A DNA stretch of 64,000 bases from positions 5,663,345 through 5,727,344 of the forward strand of contig JASKMD010000024.1 of the NCBI GenBank assembly GCA_030144725.1, written 5' to 3'. Made by a program: the position numbers and the translations under genes. Positions 11,201 through 23,159 of the stretch are shown piece after piece. Source of the DNA: Haematococcus lacustris (taxonomy: Eukaryota > Chlorophyta > Chlorophyceae > Chlamydomonadales > Haematococcaceae). Each line of letters begins with the position of its first letter. The stretch's first letter is position 1. The notes beneath the pieces are model-generated. The model was not told the DNA's origin, ran no database searches, and saw nothing but the letters and a program-made list of their open reading frames with translations.

Positions 11201-14200
11201 GATGCACCTATTCAACTGCTCTAGTGACGACATGACACGTGCAGCGGCATAATGTGAGCTCCGCCCCACTTCAGGCCTGGCAGGCTAAACATCAGCTCCA
11301 CCCCATTTCTGGTGTACACATGAACAGCGATCGCCACCGCCCCATGGACTGGTATAGGCAAGGCACGTTAGGCGAGTCTGATGGCATTAGTGTGACAGCA
11401 CGCTTGGGAGTGATATGCTTTGCAACGGGGGACACAACTGAGGCTTCAGCCGTCACACCTGAAGATGTCATAGCCCACAATGCCGATGACGGTGCCGCCG
11501 GGGGGCCCGCCCCGCACTAGGCCCTCCAGGCCCATGGTCATCATCACTGGCTGGTGGATGGTCAGGGGGCCCAGGGACCAGCTGCGCGCCTTAACAAAGT
11601 GTGAAGGCACCTGCAGCACACAGGGCAGGGGCAGAGCATGCCAACACCACATTGGTGGAGGCTTACGGCGCCTGTGGTGTAGCTCCTGCTGCTCAGTGCT
11701 GCAAACAACCCTGCCCGGTGCTACCTGCCTGACTGACTGGCTGACGGCAGGGTACTGCATCTGGTGATGGACATGGTGAGGCCAAGGGCGTCAGCAAAGC
11801 TGCAGCAGCTGCTGGAGAGCTGGGACCATAGAGCAAGCTTGAGGAGCTGCAATGCTGTGAATAGGGGCAGGTAGGTGACAATGTAGGAAGGGGCCGTGGC
11901 TGGAGTGATGTGTACTCCAGAGCCCTCATCCAGATGCAGTACACTTGTAGAGGAGAAGCTGCCAATGGGAACTCAGGTCATCCCATGGCCACTATGATGG
12001 CCCTCTGCCCGGCCAAGTGTCAAGGCTTGTGTTGGACACAGACATCTCCCCAACCTCCACCAACTAACCAACCACCCTACCTGCCCTCAACCACCCCACT
12101 TTCTTCGCCCCGGTCACTGCCCAGCCTGTTCAGATCCCCCTCAGCCAGCCACAAAGTGCATGGGCTGATGCATGGTGCTGCTTGATGGTAACGCAGCCGC
12201 ACCTTTCCTGCGATGCTGGCAGCAAACAGCTCACCAAAACGTTCCATGCCCAGATCCTGCGCTGCCTCAGGGGTGATGACAAAGCCACTGGCACCTGTGA
12301 CGCAGGCGCTGCAGCCAAGTAGCGAAACAATCAACGCTGCCTGATAGTTGCTTAGGCTGCTGGTCACAATCTGGTCCCAGCTGGCCACAAGGCTGCCACC
12401 TCTCTATCCTCTGTATCCTCTCGACCCATCTGGGCACAGCCAGGCAGCACCAGTCTGACAGCTGGCTCTGGACATGATAAGGAACACAGCATGCAGTGCG
12501 TGCAGAGCAAACAAAGTAGTGTGAGTGTGCAGTGCAGGCAGTCCTGCTGTCCGGGAGCACGCCTGCTGCCAGCAGCTCACAATGCCGCCTGATAGGCGTA
12601 GGTAGAGGATCCTGTAACCCACACTGGTGGAGCTGGCTAGAACCGTATGAGCTGGCCTGAGACACAGTAATGATGATATAATACCATGCATGGACACCAT
12701 CAAAAGCCGTAACAAAAAAACGTGAATGTTTCATGTGCAAGGGTGCTCCTCATCGGAGCAAACACTGTTGTCCTCGTTATCCTAGGCCGTACATACAGAT
12801 CAACTCCAACCCAGACACAGACAGCCCTAGCCCTACACCTACATATGTCAAGAAGTACTTTGCATGTACCAAGGCTGGGTAGTGCATGTGTGCATGAGGG
12901 TTGTGTGCAGGCAGTGGGTGTTCCCATGCACTCCTTGTGGGCTTACCTGTGTCCAGCACCATGTAGCCAGCTGCCTGGCTGCCATTGATGTGAGGCTGCA
13001 CCAGCAAGTGCCCACTGGCAGCCTGCCAGACCGGCACTTGGGGGGAGGCGTGGGGCTCAAAGGTAGTGTCAGATGGCAGCAGGGGCGTGGCTGGCACCTG
13101 GCCGACCCAGCAGCGGCAGCAGCATGAGGTATGCGAGGTAGAGAATCACACCACACGGATGCTATGAAGAGTGTTGCTCAAGTCTTGGGAACAGGACATG
13201 GGGTAGGCAGACATCACGCTATATGGCATACAGTGCTTGGCTGGTTGACCCTCCCCAGCTGCCAACACGGCGGCGCAGCCCCTGTCATGTGCTGCTGGTC
13301 CTTGTCCCTATGGGCCTGCTCCTTCTCAGCCCTACTTGGAAGTGCGTTGAGGGCGAGGGGCCAGCCGGCACCAGGCTGCAGCGGGTAGCCCGGTAGGCGT
13401 GTGTGCCCCCTGCCACGGCCTCATGCAGCATGTCCACTGGGAACACCGTCCTGCACGGGGCAGCCACCACCACTGTGCTGGGTAAGATACAATTTATCAG
13501 CCCCAAGCAGGGTTAAGCATGGCACTTGGCCAGCAACAGCCACTGCAGGAGGTCTAGTGGGACATTAGGTTGACGGAGAAGGGAAGGGGGAGGCTGGGAC
13601 AGGGATAGGGAGCAACCTCTGAACCCAGCTGTCTTGAGTAACAGAATAACTGATGGGCGCTGACTGGTGTTGGTGAGCGTGTGGTACAATGTATGGGCAC
13701 ATGAGACACTCCACTGCATGCGTGCTCTGCTGTAAGCTTTGTCATGCGCTGTGCAGCACATGGCTGTAGCTGCAGCCAGGGCTCACCCTGGCTGCCAGGC
13801 CTGCCAGCTGCCGTAGCTCCACACTTCCTGGTCTCCACACAGCGGCTGCTGCAGGCTCTGGACCACCCACCGCCGCGTACACACCCGTACTAGGCTCGCC
13901 AGCTGCAGCCAGGCAGCAAAAGCAGCAGCCTGGCCAACAGCAGCCTGGCCAACAGCAGCCTGGCCTGAGCTCACAGCATGGTTCAGCACCTAGCTGGCAG
14001 TCTAGGGGTTGTACAGCCTGGCAGCCTGGCAGTTTCAGTCACACCTCTCCCATGACTCCATAGCATACTAGCCTGCTCCATCACCAGAGGGTCAGGAAAA
14101 GCTGGGATCCAGGCAAACATGAGAAGGGACACAGTGCATTGGGGCTGGAGACGTCCAGTTGGGCAGCTCCTGACCTTGCCGTTGCGTGTTCGCACACTGA

Positions 14201-14790
14201 GGAGCACACTGCTGCCTGCTCCTGTCCTGCTGCCAGGATCTGCACGAGGCTTAGCCATGCTCCCACTGCTTGCCTCTCTCCCCACATCACTGCTTGGAAC
14301 GGGGTTGCTTTTGCTGACACTGCTGTCAAGCAATTCGATGTCCAAGCGCTGAGTGAGAGCAGGCTGCAGCCAGCAGCCAGTGCGCAGCCATGTGCCCATG
14401 AGCAGAGCCTCATGGTCGTCACACTCCAGGCTACGGCACACGCCAGAGCTGTCAACCTGCAGAGCCAAGCCAGTGCCATTATACTTATGGTGTGACGCTT
14501 GTGAGCTCGCTGCATAGAGTGCGTTCACATTGTTACAGCATCAGACCAAGGTGGGTGTAGGAGGGCCAAGGCCATGGCCACGGCATGCACAAAGTTGAGC
14601 AACTGACCGCACACCGTCTCTGCTTGCTTCTCACCTCCCAGCAGTTGCCGCTCGGCTGGCCATCATAGCCCCATTTAAAGCCAAGCTCAGGGCCAGTGAC
14701 ATGCTCAAAGAAGGCACCATCCGATGGCCGCCACCGCATGCGCCAGCTAATGGATATTCCCAGGTGACGACCCACGCCCTCCGCCTCTAC
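8205..14790 (-). CDS. Tandem-domain retropepsin-like aspartyl protease
   Basis: A long protein with two single-lobe aspartyl protease domains of the retropepsin/Asp_protease_2 type. Exons (minus): 14790-14635, 14456-14175, 13902-13787, 13477-13336, 13097-12947, 12294-12203, 11610-11459, 11181 to an unresolved end, a linker ending at 9875, 9500-9234, 8780-8726, 8299-8205. Phases match at every border I resolved. Domain 1: VLDT/G + ASGFVI split by an intron, then LGPLTIHQPVMM and GIVGYDIFRRAVLELPQ. Domain 2: ALLMLDTGACGADIMLHARA, VRGVGGTSAG, GLDISLYSSG, then GIICQDLIARLAIVIDYPRR and the stop. Each has the catalytic D-T-G. Upstream is a Trp-rich region (GPELGFKWGYDGQPSGNCWE, CDDHEALLMGTWLRTGCW) with no known function to me. 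A Gln/Pro/Ser-rich linker joins the domains. The 5' end is not found; repeat copy 14823-15535 begins right beside the first exon, so the gene may be truncated. Substrate and compartment unknown. Confidence 0.88.
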
Positions 14791-14822
14791 CTGGCACATA
14801 GCGAGGCATAACATGGTTTTAT

Positions 14823-15535
14823 GCTAGCTCGAGCTACTACCCAACAAAAGTATGCAATGTGATGCCTTTTATGTATTCTACACCAGCAGGTGATGATGCA
14901 TGGGTCATGCATGAGGTGACTGTGTTGCATGTCTGCATGCAAGCACTGCAATGTGGTAGTTTTGGCCAGGCTAGCTCATTGTGATGAAGCCCTGGATGCT
15001 ATGCACGACAACACCTCATCTAGGGCGTGCGTCAGACCGCCGGTGTGCATAGCTCTCCGCATATTGCGCAAGACTTGGCGCAAGCTGTACTGGCATAGTG
15101 CAGGCTCGCCGGAAGAGGTATGGTCCAAGGAGGCAACGTTCGACGTTGATGCTACCGCGGGCAAGCTGGGCGGATAGAAGCTCGAAGAGGTGTTCAGTGC
15201 CTTTGATAAGGCTGATCCTTTCCAATGCCGAGTAGCTTGAAGTACGCGGGAGATACATCCAGTGTGCGGCCGGCTCGCTCCCCCGCAGCTGAGGGATTGC
15301 AAACGACTCTTGAGCAGCATGTTAAGCAAGTGTGTGCGTCAGGATGGCGGATGTCGGTGCCAAGGGTGTGCATTCAAATTTGACGACAGCTTGGCTTAGT
15401 CAGCATTAAGAATTGTATTGGGCACCTCAGTCGGGCGCCCCCAACTAACAGGCAACCGACCCTGGTACAACCTTACTTGCTAGCATAAGTTGAGACTGAG
15501 ATCAAGATGTTAAGAGTGACATCGGTCAGCATGTG
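14823..15535 (+). repeat. Duplicated segment, copy 1 (left part of the ancestral tandem duplication)
   Basis: Matches 28870-29588 over about 680 bp with few differences. Starts at ACATGGTTTT and continues through TTGCTAGCATAAG and GTCAGCATGT, where the 15536-18606 element is inserted. Contains a conserved minus-strand open frame (see separate entry). Confidence 0.9.
15016..15321 (-). CDS. Conserved open frame of unknown function, copy 1
   Basis: A 102-codon frame opening just after a TAA and ending in TGA. It reads HAAQESFAIPQLRG, SYSALERISLIKGTEHLFEL and INVERCLLGPYLFRRACTMP. A likely acceptor (TTTGCAATCCCTCAG) lies inside, so it may be a terminal exon. Between this copy and 29080-29385, three of the four base changes are silent in this frame, while all four would change an amino acid in the overlapping alternative frame. 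That supports coding in this frame, but four changes are few. Family not recognised. Confidence 0.4.
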   Translation of the reverse strand, partial: HAAQESFAIPQLRGSEPAAHWMYLPRTSSYSALERISLIKGTEHLFELLSAQLARGSINVERCLLGPYLFRRACTMPVQLAPSLAQYAESYAHRRSDARPR

Positions 15536-18500
15536 GCCACCCCCGCCATTGGCTGCACCCCCATGGCTCAAGAGATAACTTTCTAACTCATTTCTGCACG
15601 GTTGAGGCCGCCGATTTGTGCGATGAGTTGCTGATGGCCCGAATAGAGTGCAGACAGCTACAGCGGTTTGCCGGGTGGCTGGCCCCCAACACGCGACGTG
15701 TTCTGAAGCATCGCACACACATTTAGCGACATCTTTAGGCAGCCTGGACCCAGAGCGGCGTGAATGGCGCAACCTGACTGGACATGCCAACTTTTCAGGT
15801 TAGCACGCATTAGTGTTGCAACGTCTCGGCACGCATCAAAACCCACTCCCAAGCTCACCTGCTGCATCGAAACCCTCTCCCGGCCTGCTCCCTTGCCCCC
15901 CGCTCCAAAGTGTCACCTTTCGTCATCAAACGGCGCCCAATCTGCAGGTCGATGGCATTGCGAGTTGGGAGCGTGACCGCGACGGCGCATTACTGCTGAA
16001 CACAGGTTCGGTCGACATGTGGCAGCGATTCAGGTTGCACACGATTTCCTGATTATTGGTGCTTGTGGCTCCTGAGCAACCACGATCGGCAAGAATTAGA
16101 AAAAAATATGCAGAAACTGAGCTAATAACTGTGTTTGCCGTTGTGCAGGCCATGGTTGACAAGAAAAGGGGGTCAAAGGCTAGATGTGCCGGTGCGCAAA
16201 AAGCGAGGGAGGTTATGGCCCGGTGCAGGGCTGCTGAGGCTGAGGCCAAGGCCCAGGCTGGTGCTGCTGAGGCTGAGGCCCAGGCACAGGCTGATGCTGG
16301 TGCTTATGAGGCACAGTTGCACCAGCTGCAAGCTGACCTGCAGCAGAGGGAGCAGCAAGTTGCTGACACCCAACGCTTGCAACATCTACAGCAACAGCTG
16401 CAGGACCTCCAGCAGGATGAACTTCAACGTAAGGAGCAGCAGGTGGCTGAGCAGCAACAGCAGCTGCAGCAGCAGCAGGCAGACATGCACCTGAGGGAGC
16501 AGCAGTTGGCTGACCAGCAACACCAGGTGCAGCAGAGGGAGCAGCAGGTGGCTCAGCAGCAACACCAGGTGCAGCAGCAGCAGGCGGACCTGCAGCAGAG
16601 GGAGCAGCAGGTGGCTCAGCAGCAACACCAGGTGCAGCAGCAGCAGGCGGACCTGCAGCAGAGGAAGCAGCAGGTGGCTCAGCAGCAACACCAGGTGCAG
16701 CAGCAACACCAGGTGCAGAAAGGTCAAGAAGCTGTACCTGGAGTACGAGCGGGAGTGCCCAGTAAATCTCAAAGTGGGTAGCACCACCTTTGAGATGTTG
16801 CGCCCGCCGTGGGTCAAGCGCATCACCGCTGCTCACAAGCAAGTGTGTGTGTGCATTCCCTGTGAGACCTGCGAGCTCTTGCTAGACCAGCTCGGCAAGC
16901 ACATGGACAGCCTTGTGGTGCCTGAGGACCCACAACCACCAGATGATAGCGACAGTGACAGCGAGAGTGACAGTGACACCAACAGCGATGGGGGGGATGA
17001 CGAGGTGCATGTGGTGCTGGCTGAGCACATTGCAAACGCTGACGCTCAAGAAGTGGCTGGTGTGCTAGATGCAGGTGTGCTAGATGAGGGTGGGCTGGAG
17101 AAGTTGGTGAGTGATGCCCAGAATGCCAGGGCTGTTGCTGGCGTTGCAGGAGGGGGGGTTGCTACAGCAGGGGGTACAGCTGGGGGTGCAGGCGTGAGGG
17201 TTGACCTGGACTATGCCACAGTGCAGAGCTGGTTTGTGTGCCCATGCAAGGTTGGCGCCAAGCCCAGCCTGACCTGCTTGCAGCGTCAGTGTGCCGCCTG
17301 CAAGGATAGGAAGGTGGGCGTGAAGGCGGAGCGTGAGGGTGTGCAGCTGCAGTATCGTCAGTTCAAGAAGCTAGACAATGGGCAAGGCGTAGAGTTGGCC
17401 ACAGTCCAGACCACGTTGGGTGAGTTGGTGGTTGGCCTGATTGGGCTGATTGGGCTAACAAGCATTTTGCTGTGCCATGCCATGCACAAGACACTAGTGC
17501 CAGCCACAGGCTACGTGGTCACATTATGTTTCGGCGCTTCCTGGTGCTTGACGACGCTAGGCAAGCAGCTGTATGCAGTATGCCTGAGGCTGATGTGGAG
17601 CGCATGCATAATAATGTGGAGGGGTGCAGGGCTATGCACCGCATGGTGTTCACACCTGACAGGGAGCAGCCTCAATGGGCCATGGCTGCTTGTGCATGCA
17701 GCACGTGCATGAGTGTGCCAAGCCTGCCGTGCATGAAGCCTGACACCACCACCCCACTTAAGCCCATGCCCATGTTTAAAGACACTGTGCAAGAGGTGAG
17801 GGATGACGAAGAGTGTTATGCATTGTTGATGTTGTACCATCCCGATTTGCTGCATGATGAGGTGTGCTTTGGCAAACTGACCAACAAACACTGTGCACGA
17901 TATCGCATGCACATGGGATGGAAGAGGGAAGAGGGACGTCGGGAATTGCGTCGTTTAGTGCGCAGAGAGCTGCTAAGTGAGGAGCTGGAGGCTGAATATA
18001 TGGCGGACAATTGATGTGTAAAGTGCATTGGGGTCTACTTTGGAGCATCACAAACGGCCCACACATGAACACAACGCGCTTGTTTCCTGATTATACGTAT
18101 GAGCCCACACAAGGAGCCGCACTGAACTTGCAGTCCATCTCTTGCCGTCTTGGTTGGACAGATAACCGGCCGGAAAAGTTGCACATTTCATGGAAACTTG
18201 ACATGGTCTTACGTCACACGCGTCGCACGCTTGTTGTCGCACGTTGGGGTGCAGGGACAGCCCACAAGCCACACCAGCCCTCCCAGGCACATTATCAGCA
18301 CTAGCACTAGCACTTTTACACATGTCGGGGGGGTCCTGCGCCCGACAAGAAATTCAAACTTTTGAAATGCTGGGCCGCTGAGCGCGATAGCTATTCGCTG
18401 ATCACAGCCCCACTAAGCAGGCCAATCCCGGCACAACGCGACCAGAATTCCCAACACCCTCGCCCGCCCCGGCACAGGTGCACAACAGCCCGAGCAGCCC

Positions 18501-18606
18501 GCTAGCCTCGCGCTGGTGAGCTGCACCGCCCTGCGCAAGAATCGCTGGAAAACTCTTAAAGATGAGTCGGATAGTTATCAGGGGTGCAGCCAATGGCGGG
18601 GGTGAC
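15536..18606 (+). mobile_element. 3.1-kb TIR DNA transposon with a Cys-rich protein
   Basis: Inverted termini G(C/T)CACCCCCGCC + ATTGGCTGCACCCC at 15536 and, reversed, at 18606. The flanks are CATGTG (left) and CATGTA (right), a likely 5-6 bp target-site duplication. The sister copy at 29565-29595 reads GTCAGCATGTAGGGCAGCC without the element, an empty site. Encodes the reading frames at 16056-18014. Confidence 0.8.
16056..18014 (+). CDS. Transposon-encoded coiled-coil/Cys-cluster protein, frames disrupted
   Basis: Three plus-strand frames, probably one gene. 16056-16781: Ala/Glu then Gln-rich heptad repeats (LQQREQQVAQQQHQV units), a coiled coil partly made by tandem repeats. The frame then shifts near 16730 into KKLYLEYERECPVNLKVGST, TFEMLRPPWVKR, CVCIPCETCELLLDQL, an Asp/Ser/Glu-rich stretch, then WFVCPCKVG and CLQRQCAACKD (to about 17440). 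17472-18014 reads FRRFLVLDDARQAAVC to LLSEELEAEYMADN with its own stop. The S/T-F-x-x-LRP-x-x-V then C-x-C motif recalls transposon proteins of animals and algae with metal-binding Cys clusters, but I cannot name the family. No acidic catalytic triad can be assigned; the element may be decayed. Confidence 0.5.
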
Positions 18607-18834
18607 CATGTAGGGCAGCCTGCTTCCTGCCCAACTGTCCATCAGGCCATCAGGCCATCAGTCAGCATGTGGTGACATCAGCCAGCCTGTAGGGCATCCT
18701 GCTGGTGGCCAGTGGGCAGGAGCTGGGCAGCCTGCTGGTGGTGTAACAGATGCTGGTGGTGTAACAGGAGAACCGGCTGGTGGTGTAACAGGTGCTGGTG
18801 GTGTAACAAGGCAGCCTGCTGGTGTCCTAGTAGC
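18607..18834 (+). repeat. HRGP 5' region copy 1, segment 1 (GGTGGTGTAACA repeats)
   Basis: Imperfect repeats of GGCAGCCTGCTGGTGGTGTAACA, similar to 29589-29702. Lies between the 3.1-kb element and the Mutator-like element. No coding frame supported. Confidence 0.7.
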
Positions 18835-19011
18835 CAGAGTGTGGCGGACCCCTAAGGTTTGAACCTTATGCCCAAGGTTTCTCCATGGTTTTGCTAAAAT
18901 CTAGAGTCCAGGTTTCTTGTCACCTCCCGGCTAGAAACCTAATGCCACAATTGCTCCTGCCCCAAAACTTTGGCTCCCCGAACCTTTGGGTTCCAAAACC
19001 TCAAGTATAAG

Positions 19012-19168
19012 CGCTCAACCTGGCAAACCTTGTCAACCTAGTCAACCTAGCAAACCTTGTCAACCTAGCAAACCTTGTCAACCTAGCAAACCTTGTCAAC
19101 CTAGTCAACCTAGCAAACCTTGTCAACCTTGTCAACCTTGTCAACCTAGCAAACTCTGGCAACCAAGC
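19012..19168 (+). repeat. Subterminal AACCTAGCAAACCTTGTC array
   Basis: About fourteen 9-bp blocks of TCAACCTAG, CAAACCTTG and relatives. It is the reverse complement of the arrays at 23215-23650, so the CAG array sits between inverted subterminal repeats. Confidence 0.9.
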
Positions 19169-19345
19169 TAGCCAACCGGATCTATAACCGCGCAGCATGC
19201 CCGCATACTTGTTGATGTGGCGAAAACGTTGCTCGCACACCTGCGCCCATACGCCCAACGCGCTGCCTACGCACACGATGTTGGTAGGTCGTATGTGTTA
19301 CGACCCAACTTTGCAAGGCATGGTAGTGCAACATGTAGTGCATTT

Positions 19346-19602
19346 CAGCAGCAGCAGCAGTGGCAGAAGCAGCGGCAGCAGCAGCAGCAGCAGCAGCAAG
19401 AGCAGCAGCAGCAGCAGCAGTGGCAGCAACAGTGGCAGCAGCAGTGGCAGCAGCAGCGGCAGCAGCAGCAGAAATGGCAGCAGCAGAAGTGGCAGAAGCA
19501 GCAGAAGTGGCAGCACCAGCAGCTGCAGCAGCAGCAGCAGCAGCAGCGGCAGCAGCAGTGGCAGCAGCAGTGGCAGCAGCAGCAATGTGGCAGCAGCAGC
19601 AG

Positions 19603-19633
<31 letters not shown>

Positions 19634-19740
19634 GGCAGCATCAGTGGCAGCAGCAGCAGCAGCGGCAACAGAAGCAGCAGTGGCAGCAGCAGCAGCGGCA
19701 GCGGCAGCAGCAGTGGCAGCAGCAGCAGCAGCAGCAGTGG

Positions 19741-19792
<52 letters not shown>

Positions 19793-20247
19793 GGCAGCAG
19801 CATCAGCAGCAGTGGCAGCAGCAGTGGCAGCAGCAGTGGTAGCAGCAGTGGCAGCAACAGTGGCAGCAGCAGTGTCAGTAGCAGTGGCAGCAGCAGCATC
19901 AGTAGCACCAGCAGCAGTGGCAAGAGAAGCGGCAGCAGCAGCAATGGCAGCAGCAGGAGCAGCAGCAGCAGCAGCAGTGCCAGCAGCAGCAGCAGCAGCA
20001 GCAGCAGTGGCAGCAGCAGCAGTGGCAGCAGCAGCAGCAGCAGCGGCAGCAGCAGTGGCAGCAGCAGTGTCAGTAGCAGTGGCAGCAGCAGCATCAGTAG
20101 CAGCAGCAGCAGCAGTGGCAAGAGCAGCGGCAGCAGCAGCAGTGGCAGAAGCAGCAGTGGCAGCAGCATCAGCAGCAGCAGCAGCAGTGGCAGCAGCAGC
20201 AGCAGCAGCAGAGGCAGCAGTGGCAAGAGCAGCGGCAGCAGCAGCAA

Positions 20248-20306
<59 letters not shown>

Positions 20307-20336
20307 GTGGCAGCAGCAGCAGTGGCAGCAGCAGCA

Positions 20337-20381
<45 letters not shown>

Positions 20382-20457
20382 GCAGTGGCAGCAGTGGCAG
20401 CAGCAGCAGCAGCAGCAGCAGAGGCAGCAGTGGCAAGAGCAGCGGCAGCAGCAGCAG

Positions 20458-20491
<34 letters not shown>

Positions 20492-20504
20492 GGCAGCAGC
20501 AGTG

Positions 20505-20535
<31 letters not shown>

Positions 20536-20697
20536 TGGCAGCAGCAGTGGCAGCAGCAGTGGCAGCGGCAGCAGTGGCAGCAGCAGCAGTGGCAGCAACA
20601 GCAGCAGCAGCAGCAGTGGCAGCAGTGGCAGCAGCAGTGGCAGCAGCAGCAGTGGCAGCAGCAGCAGTGGCAGCAACAGCAGCAGCAGCAGCAGCAG

Positions 20698-20734
<37 letters not shown>

Positions 20735-20829
20735 GGCAGCAACAGCAGCAGCAGCAGCAGTGGCAGCAACAGCAGCAGCAGCAGCAGTGGCAGCAACAGC
20801 AGCAGCAGCAGCAGCAGCAGTGGCAGCAG

Positions 20830-20866
<37 letters not shown>

Positions 20867-21116
20867 GGCAGCAGTAGTGGCAGCAGCAGCAGCAGTGGCA
20901 GAAGCAGCAGTGGCAGCAGCAGCAGCAGCGGTGGCAGCAGCAGCAGTGGCAGTTGCAGCAGCAGTGGCAGTGGCAGTGGCAGCAGCAGTGGCAGTGGCAG
21001 CAGCAGCAGCAGCGGCAGCAGCAGCAGCAGCAGTGGCAGCAGCAGCAGCAGCAGCAGCATCAGCCGCAATGGCAGCAGCAGTGGCAGCAGCAGCAGCAGC
21101 AGCAGTGGCAGCAGCA

Positions 21117-21148
<32 letters not shown>

Positions 21149-21246
21149 AGTGGCAGCAACAGTGGCAGCAGCAGCAGCAGTGGCAGCAGTGGCAGCAGCA
21201 GCAGCAGCAGTGGCAGCAGCAGCAGCAGCAGCAGTGGCAGCAGCAG

Positions 21247-21306
<60 letters not shown>

Positions 21307-21675
21307 CAGTGGCAGCAACAGTGGCAGCAGCAGCAGCAGCAGCGGCAACAGCAGCAGCAGTGGCACCAGCATCAGCGGCAGCGGCAGCAGCAGCAGTGGC
21401 AGCAGCAGCAGCAGCAGCAGTGGCAGTGACAGCAGTAGTGGCAGCAGCAGCAGCAGCAGCAGTGGCAGCAGCAGCAGCAGTGGCAGCAGCAGCAGCAGCA
21501 TCAGCAGCAGTGGCAGCAGCAGTGGCAGCAGCAGCAGCAGCAACAGCAGTGGCAGCAACAGCAGCAGCAGTGGCAGCAGCAGTGGCAGCAGCAGTGGCAG
21601 CGGCAGCAGTGGCAGCAGCAGCAGTGGCAGCAACAGCAGCAGCAGCAGCAGTGGCAGCAGCAGCAGCAGCAGCAG

Positions 21676-21709
<34 letters not shown>

Positions 21710-21753
21710 GGCAGCAGTAGTGGCAGCAGCAGCAGCAGTGGCAGAAGCAGCAG

Positions 21754-21818
<65 letters not shown>

Positions 21819-21873
21819 ACAGCAGTGGCAGCAACAGTGGCAGCAGCAGCAGCAGTGGCATCAGTGGCAGCAG

Positions 21874-21917
<44 letters not shown>

Positions 21918-22000
21918 GCAGCAGCAGTGGCAGCAGCAGTGTCAGTAGCAGTGGCAGCAGCAGCAGCATCAGTAGCAACAGCAGCAGTGGCAAGAGTAGC

Positions 22001-22042
<42 letters not shown>

Positions 22043-22127
22043 GGCAGCAGCAGCAGCAGCAGCAGAGGCAGCAGTGGCAAGAGCAGCGGCAAGAGCAGCG
22101 GCAAGAGCAGCGGCAGCAGCAGCAATG

Positions 22128-22160
<33 letters not shown>

Positions 22161-22197
22161 GCAGTGGCAGCAGCATCAGCAGCAGTGGCAGCAGCAG

Positions 22198-22269
<72 letters not shown>

Positions 22270-22341
22270 CAGTGGCAGCAACAGCAGTGGCAGCAGCAGC
22301 AGCAGCAGCAGCAGTGGCAGCAGCAGCAGCAGCAGCAGCAA

Positions 22342-22404
<63 letters not shown>

Positions 22405-22458
22405 TGGCAGCAATAGCAGCAGCAGCAGGAGTAACAGCAGCAGCAGCAGCAGTGGCAG
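19346..22458 (+). repeat. 3.1-kb CAG/CTG trinucleotide array
   Basis: Almost uninterrupted AGC repeats with regular GGC, AGT, AAC and ATC variants (typical block AGTGGCAGCAGC). Every frame on both strands is open for about 1,000 codons as poly-Ser/Gly, poly-Ala, poly-Gln or poly-Leu, so no protein is called. Higher-order blocks recur, for example GTGTCAGTAGCAGTGGC and AGAGGCAGCAGTGGCAAGAG, showing internal duplication of segments. Confidence 0.97.
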
Positions 22459-22632
22459 AGTACACATGGCCACTGGCAACAAGACACTCACCTACATGCA
22501 CTGCCCCATGTATAGGTATTGAGGCAAGCCAGCATGCATGACTTACCCCCCCTCTACCTGCACCCTGCCCCCTCCTCCCCCTTCCCCCGTCCCCCTCTAT
22601 TGCCCCTTGTCCACCTTAGCCTCCCCCCCTAT

Positions 22633-22878
22633 GGATAGGGATAGGGTCAGGGTCAGGGTCAGGGTCAGGGTCAGGGTCAGGGTCAGGGTTAGGGTTAGTT
22701 TAGTTTAGGAGTTAGGGGTTAGGGGTTAGGGTTAGGGTTGGGGTTAGGGTTAGGGTTAGGGTTGGGGTTAGGGTTAGGGCTAGGGCTAGGGCTAGGGCTT
22801 GGGTTAGGGTAAGGGTAAGGGTAAGGGGCTAGGGTTAGGGCCAGGGCCAGGGTCAGGGTCAGGGTCAGGGGTTAGGGG
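22633..22878 (+). repeat. Interstitial telomere-like repeats
   Basis: Runs of GGGTCA, GGGTTA, GGGTTG and GGGCTA in head-to-tail order, including several perfect TTAGGG units. TTAGGG telomeres are known in some chlamydomonadalean lineages (established knowledge, from memory). It lies inside a flanked element, so it is not a chromosome end. Confidence 0.9.
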
Positions 22879-23018
22879 GCAGGGGGCAGGGGGCAGGGGG
22901 CAGGGGGCAGGGGCAGGGGCAGGGGCAGGGGCAGGGGCAGGGGCAGGGGCAGGGGCAGGGGCAGGGGCAGGGGCAGGGGCAGGGGCAGGGGCAGGGGCAG
23001 GGGCAGGGGCAGGGGCAG
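22879..23018 (+). repeat. (GGGGCA)n array
   Basis: About 22 hexamers GGGGCA, preceded by five GGGGGCA heptamers. It is G-rich with four-G runs every six bases and so could form quadruplexes (inference). Followed at 23011-23158 by a second short CAG array. Confidence 0.95.
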
Positions 23019-23159
23019 CAGTGGCAAGAGCAGCGGCAGCAGCAGCAATGGCAGCAGCAATGGCAGCAGCAGTGGCAGCAGCAGTGGCAGCAGTAGCAGC
23101 AGCAGCAGCAGCAGCAGTGGCAGCAGCAGTGGCAGCAGCAGTGGCAGCAGCAGCAGTAA

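Noticed and set aside
19346..22541. Four or more open frames of about 1,000 codons on both strands
   Set aside because: All are translations of one CAG array (poly-Ser, Ala, Gln, Leu, Cys). A triplet array without stop triplets is open in every frame, so length is no evidence of protein.
22633..22878. Chromosome end (true telomere)
   Set aside because: Unique and transposon sequence continues on both sides, and the tract lies between target-site duplications of one element.
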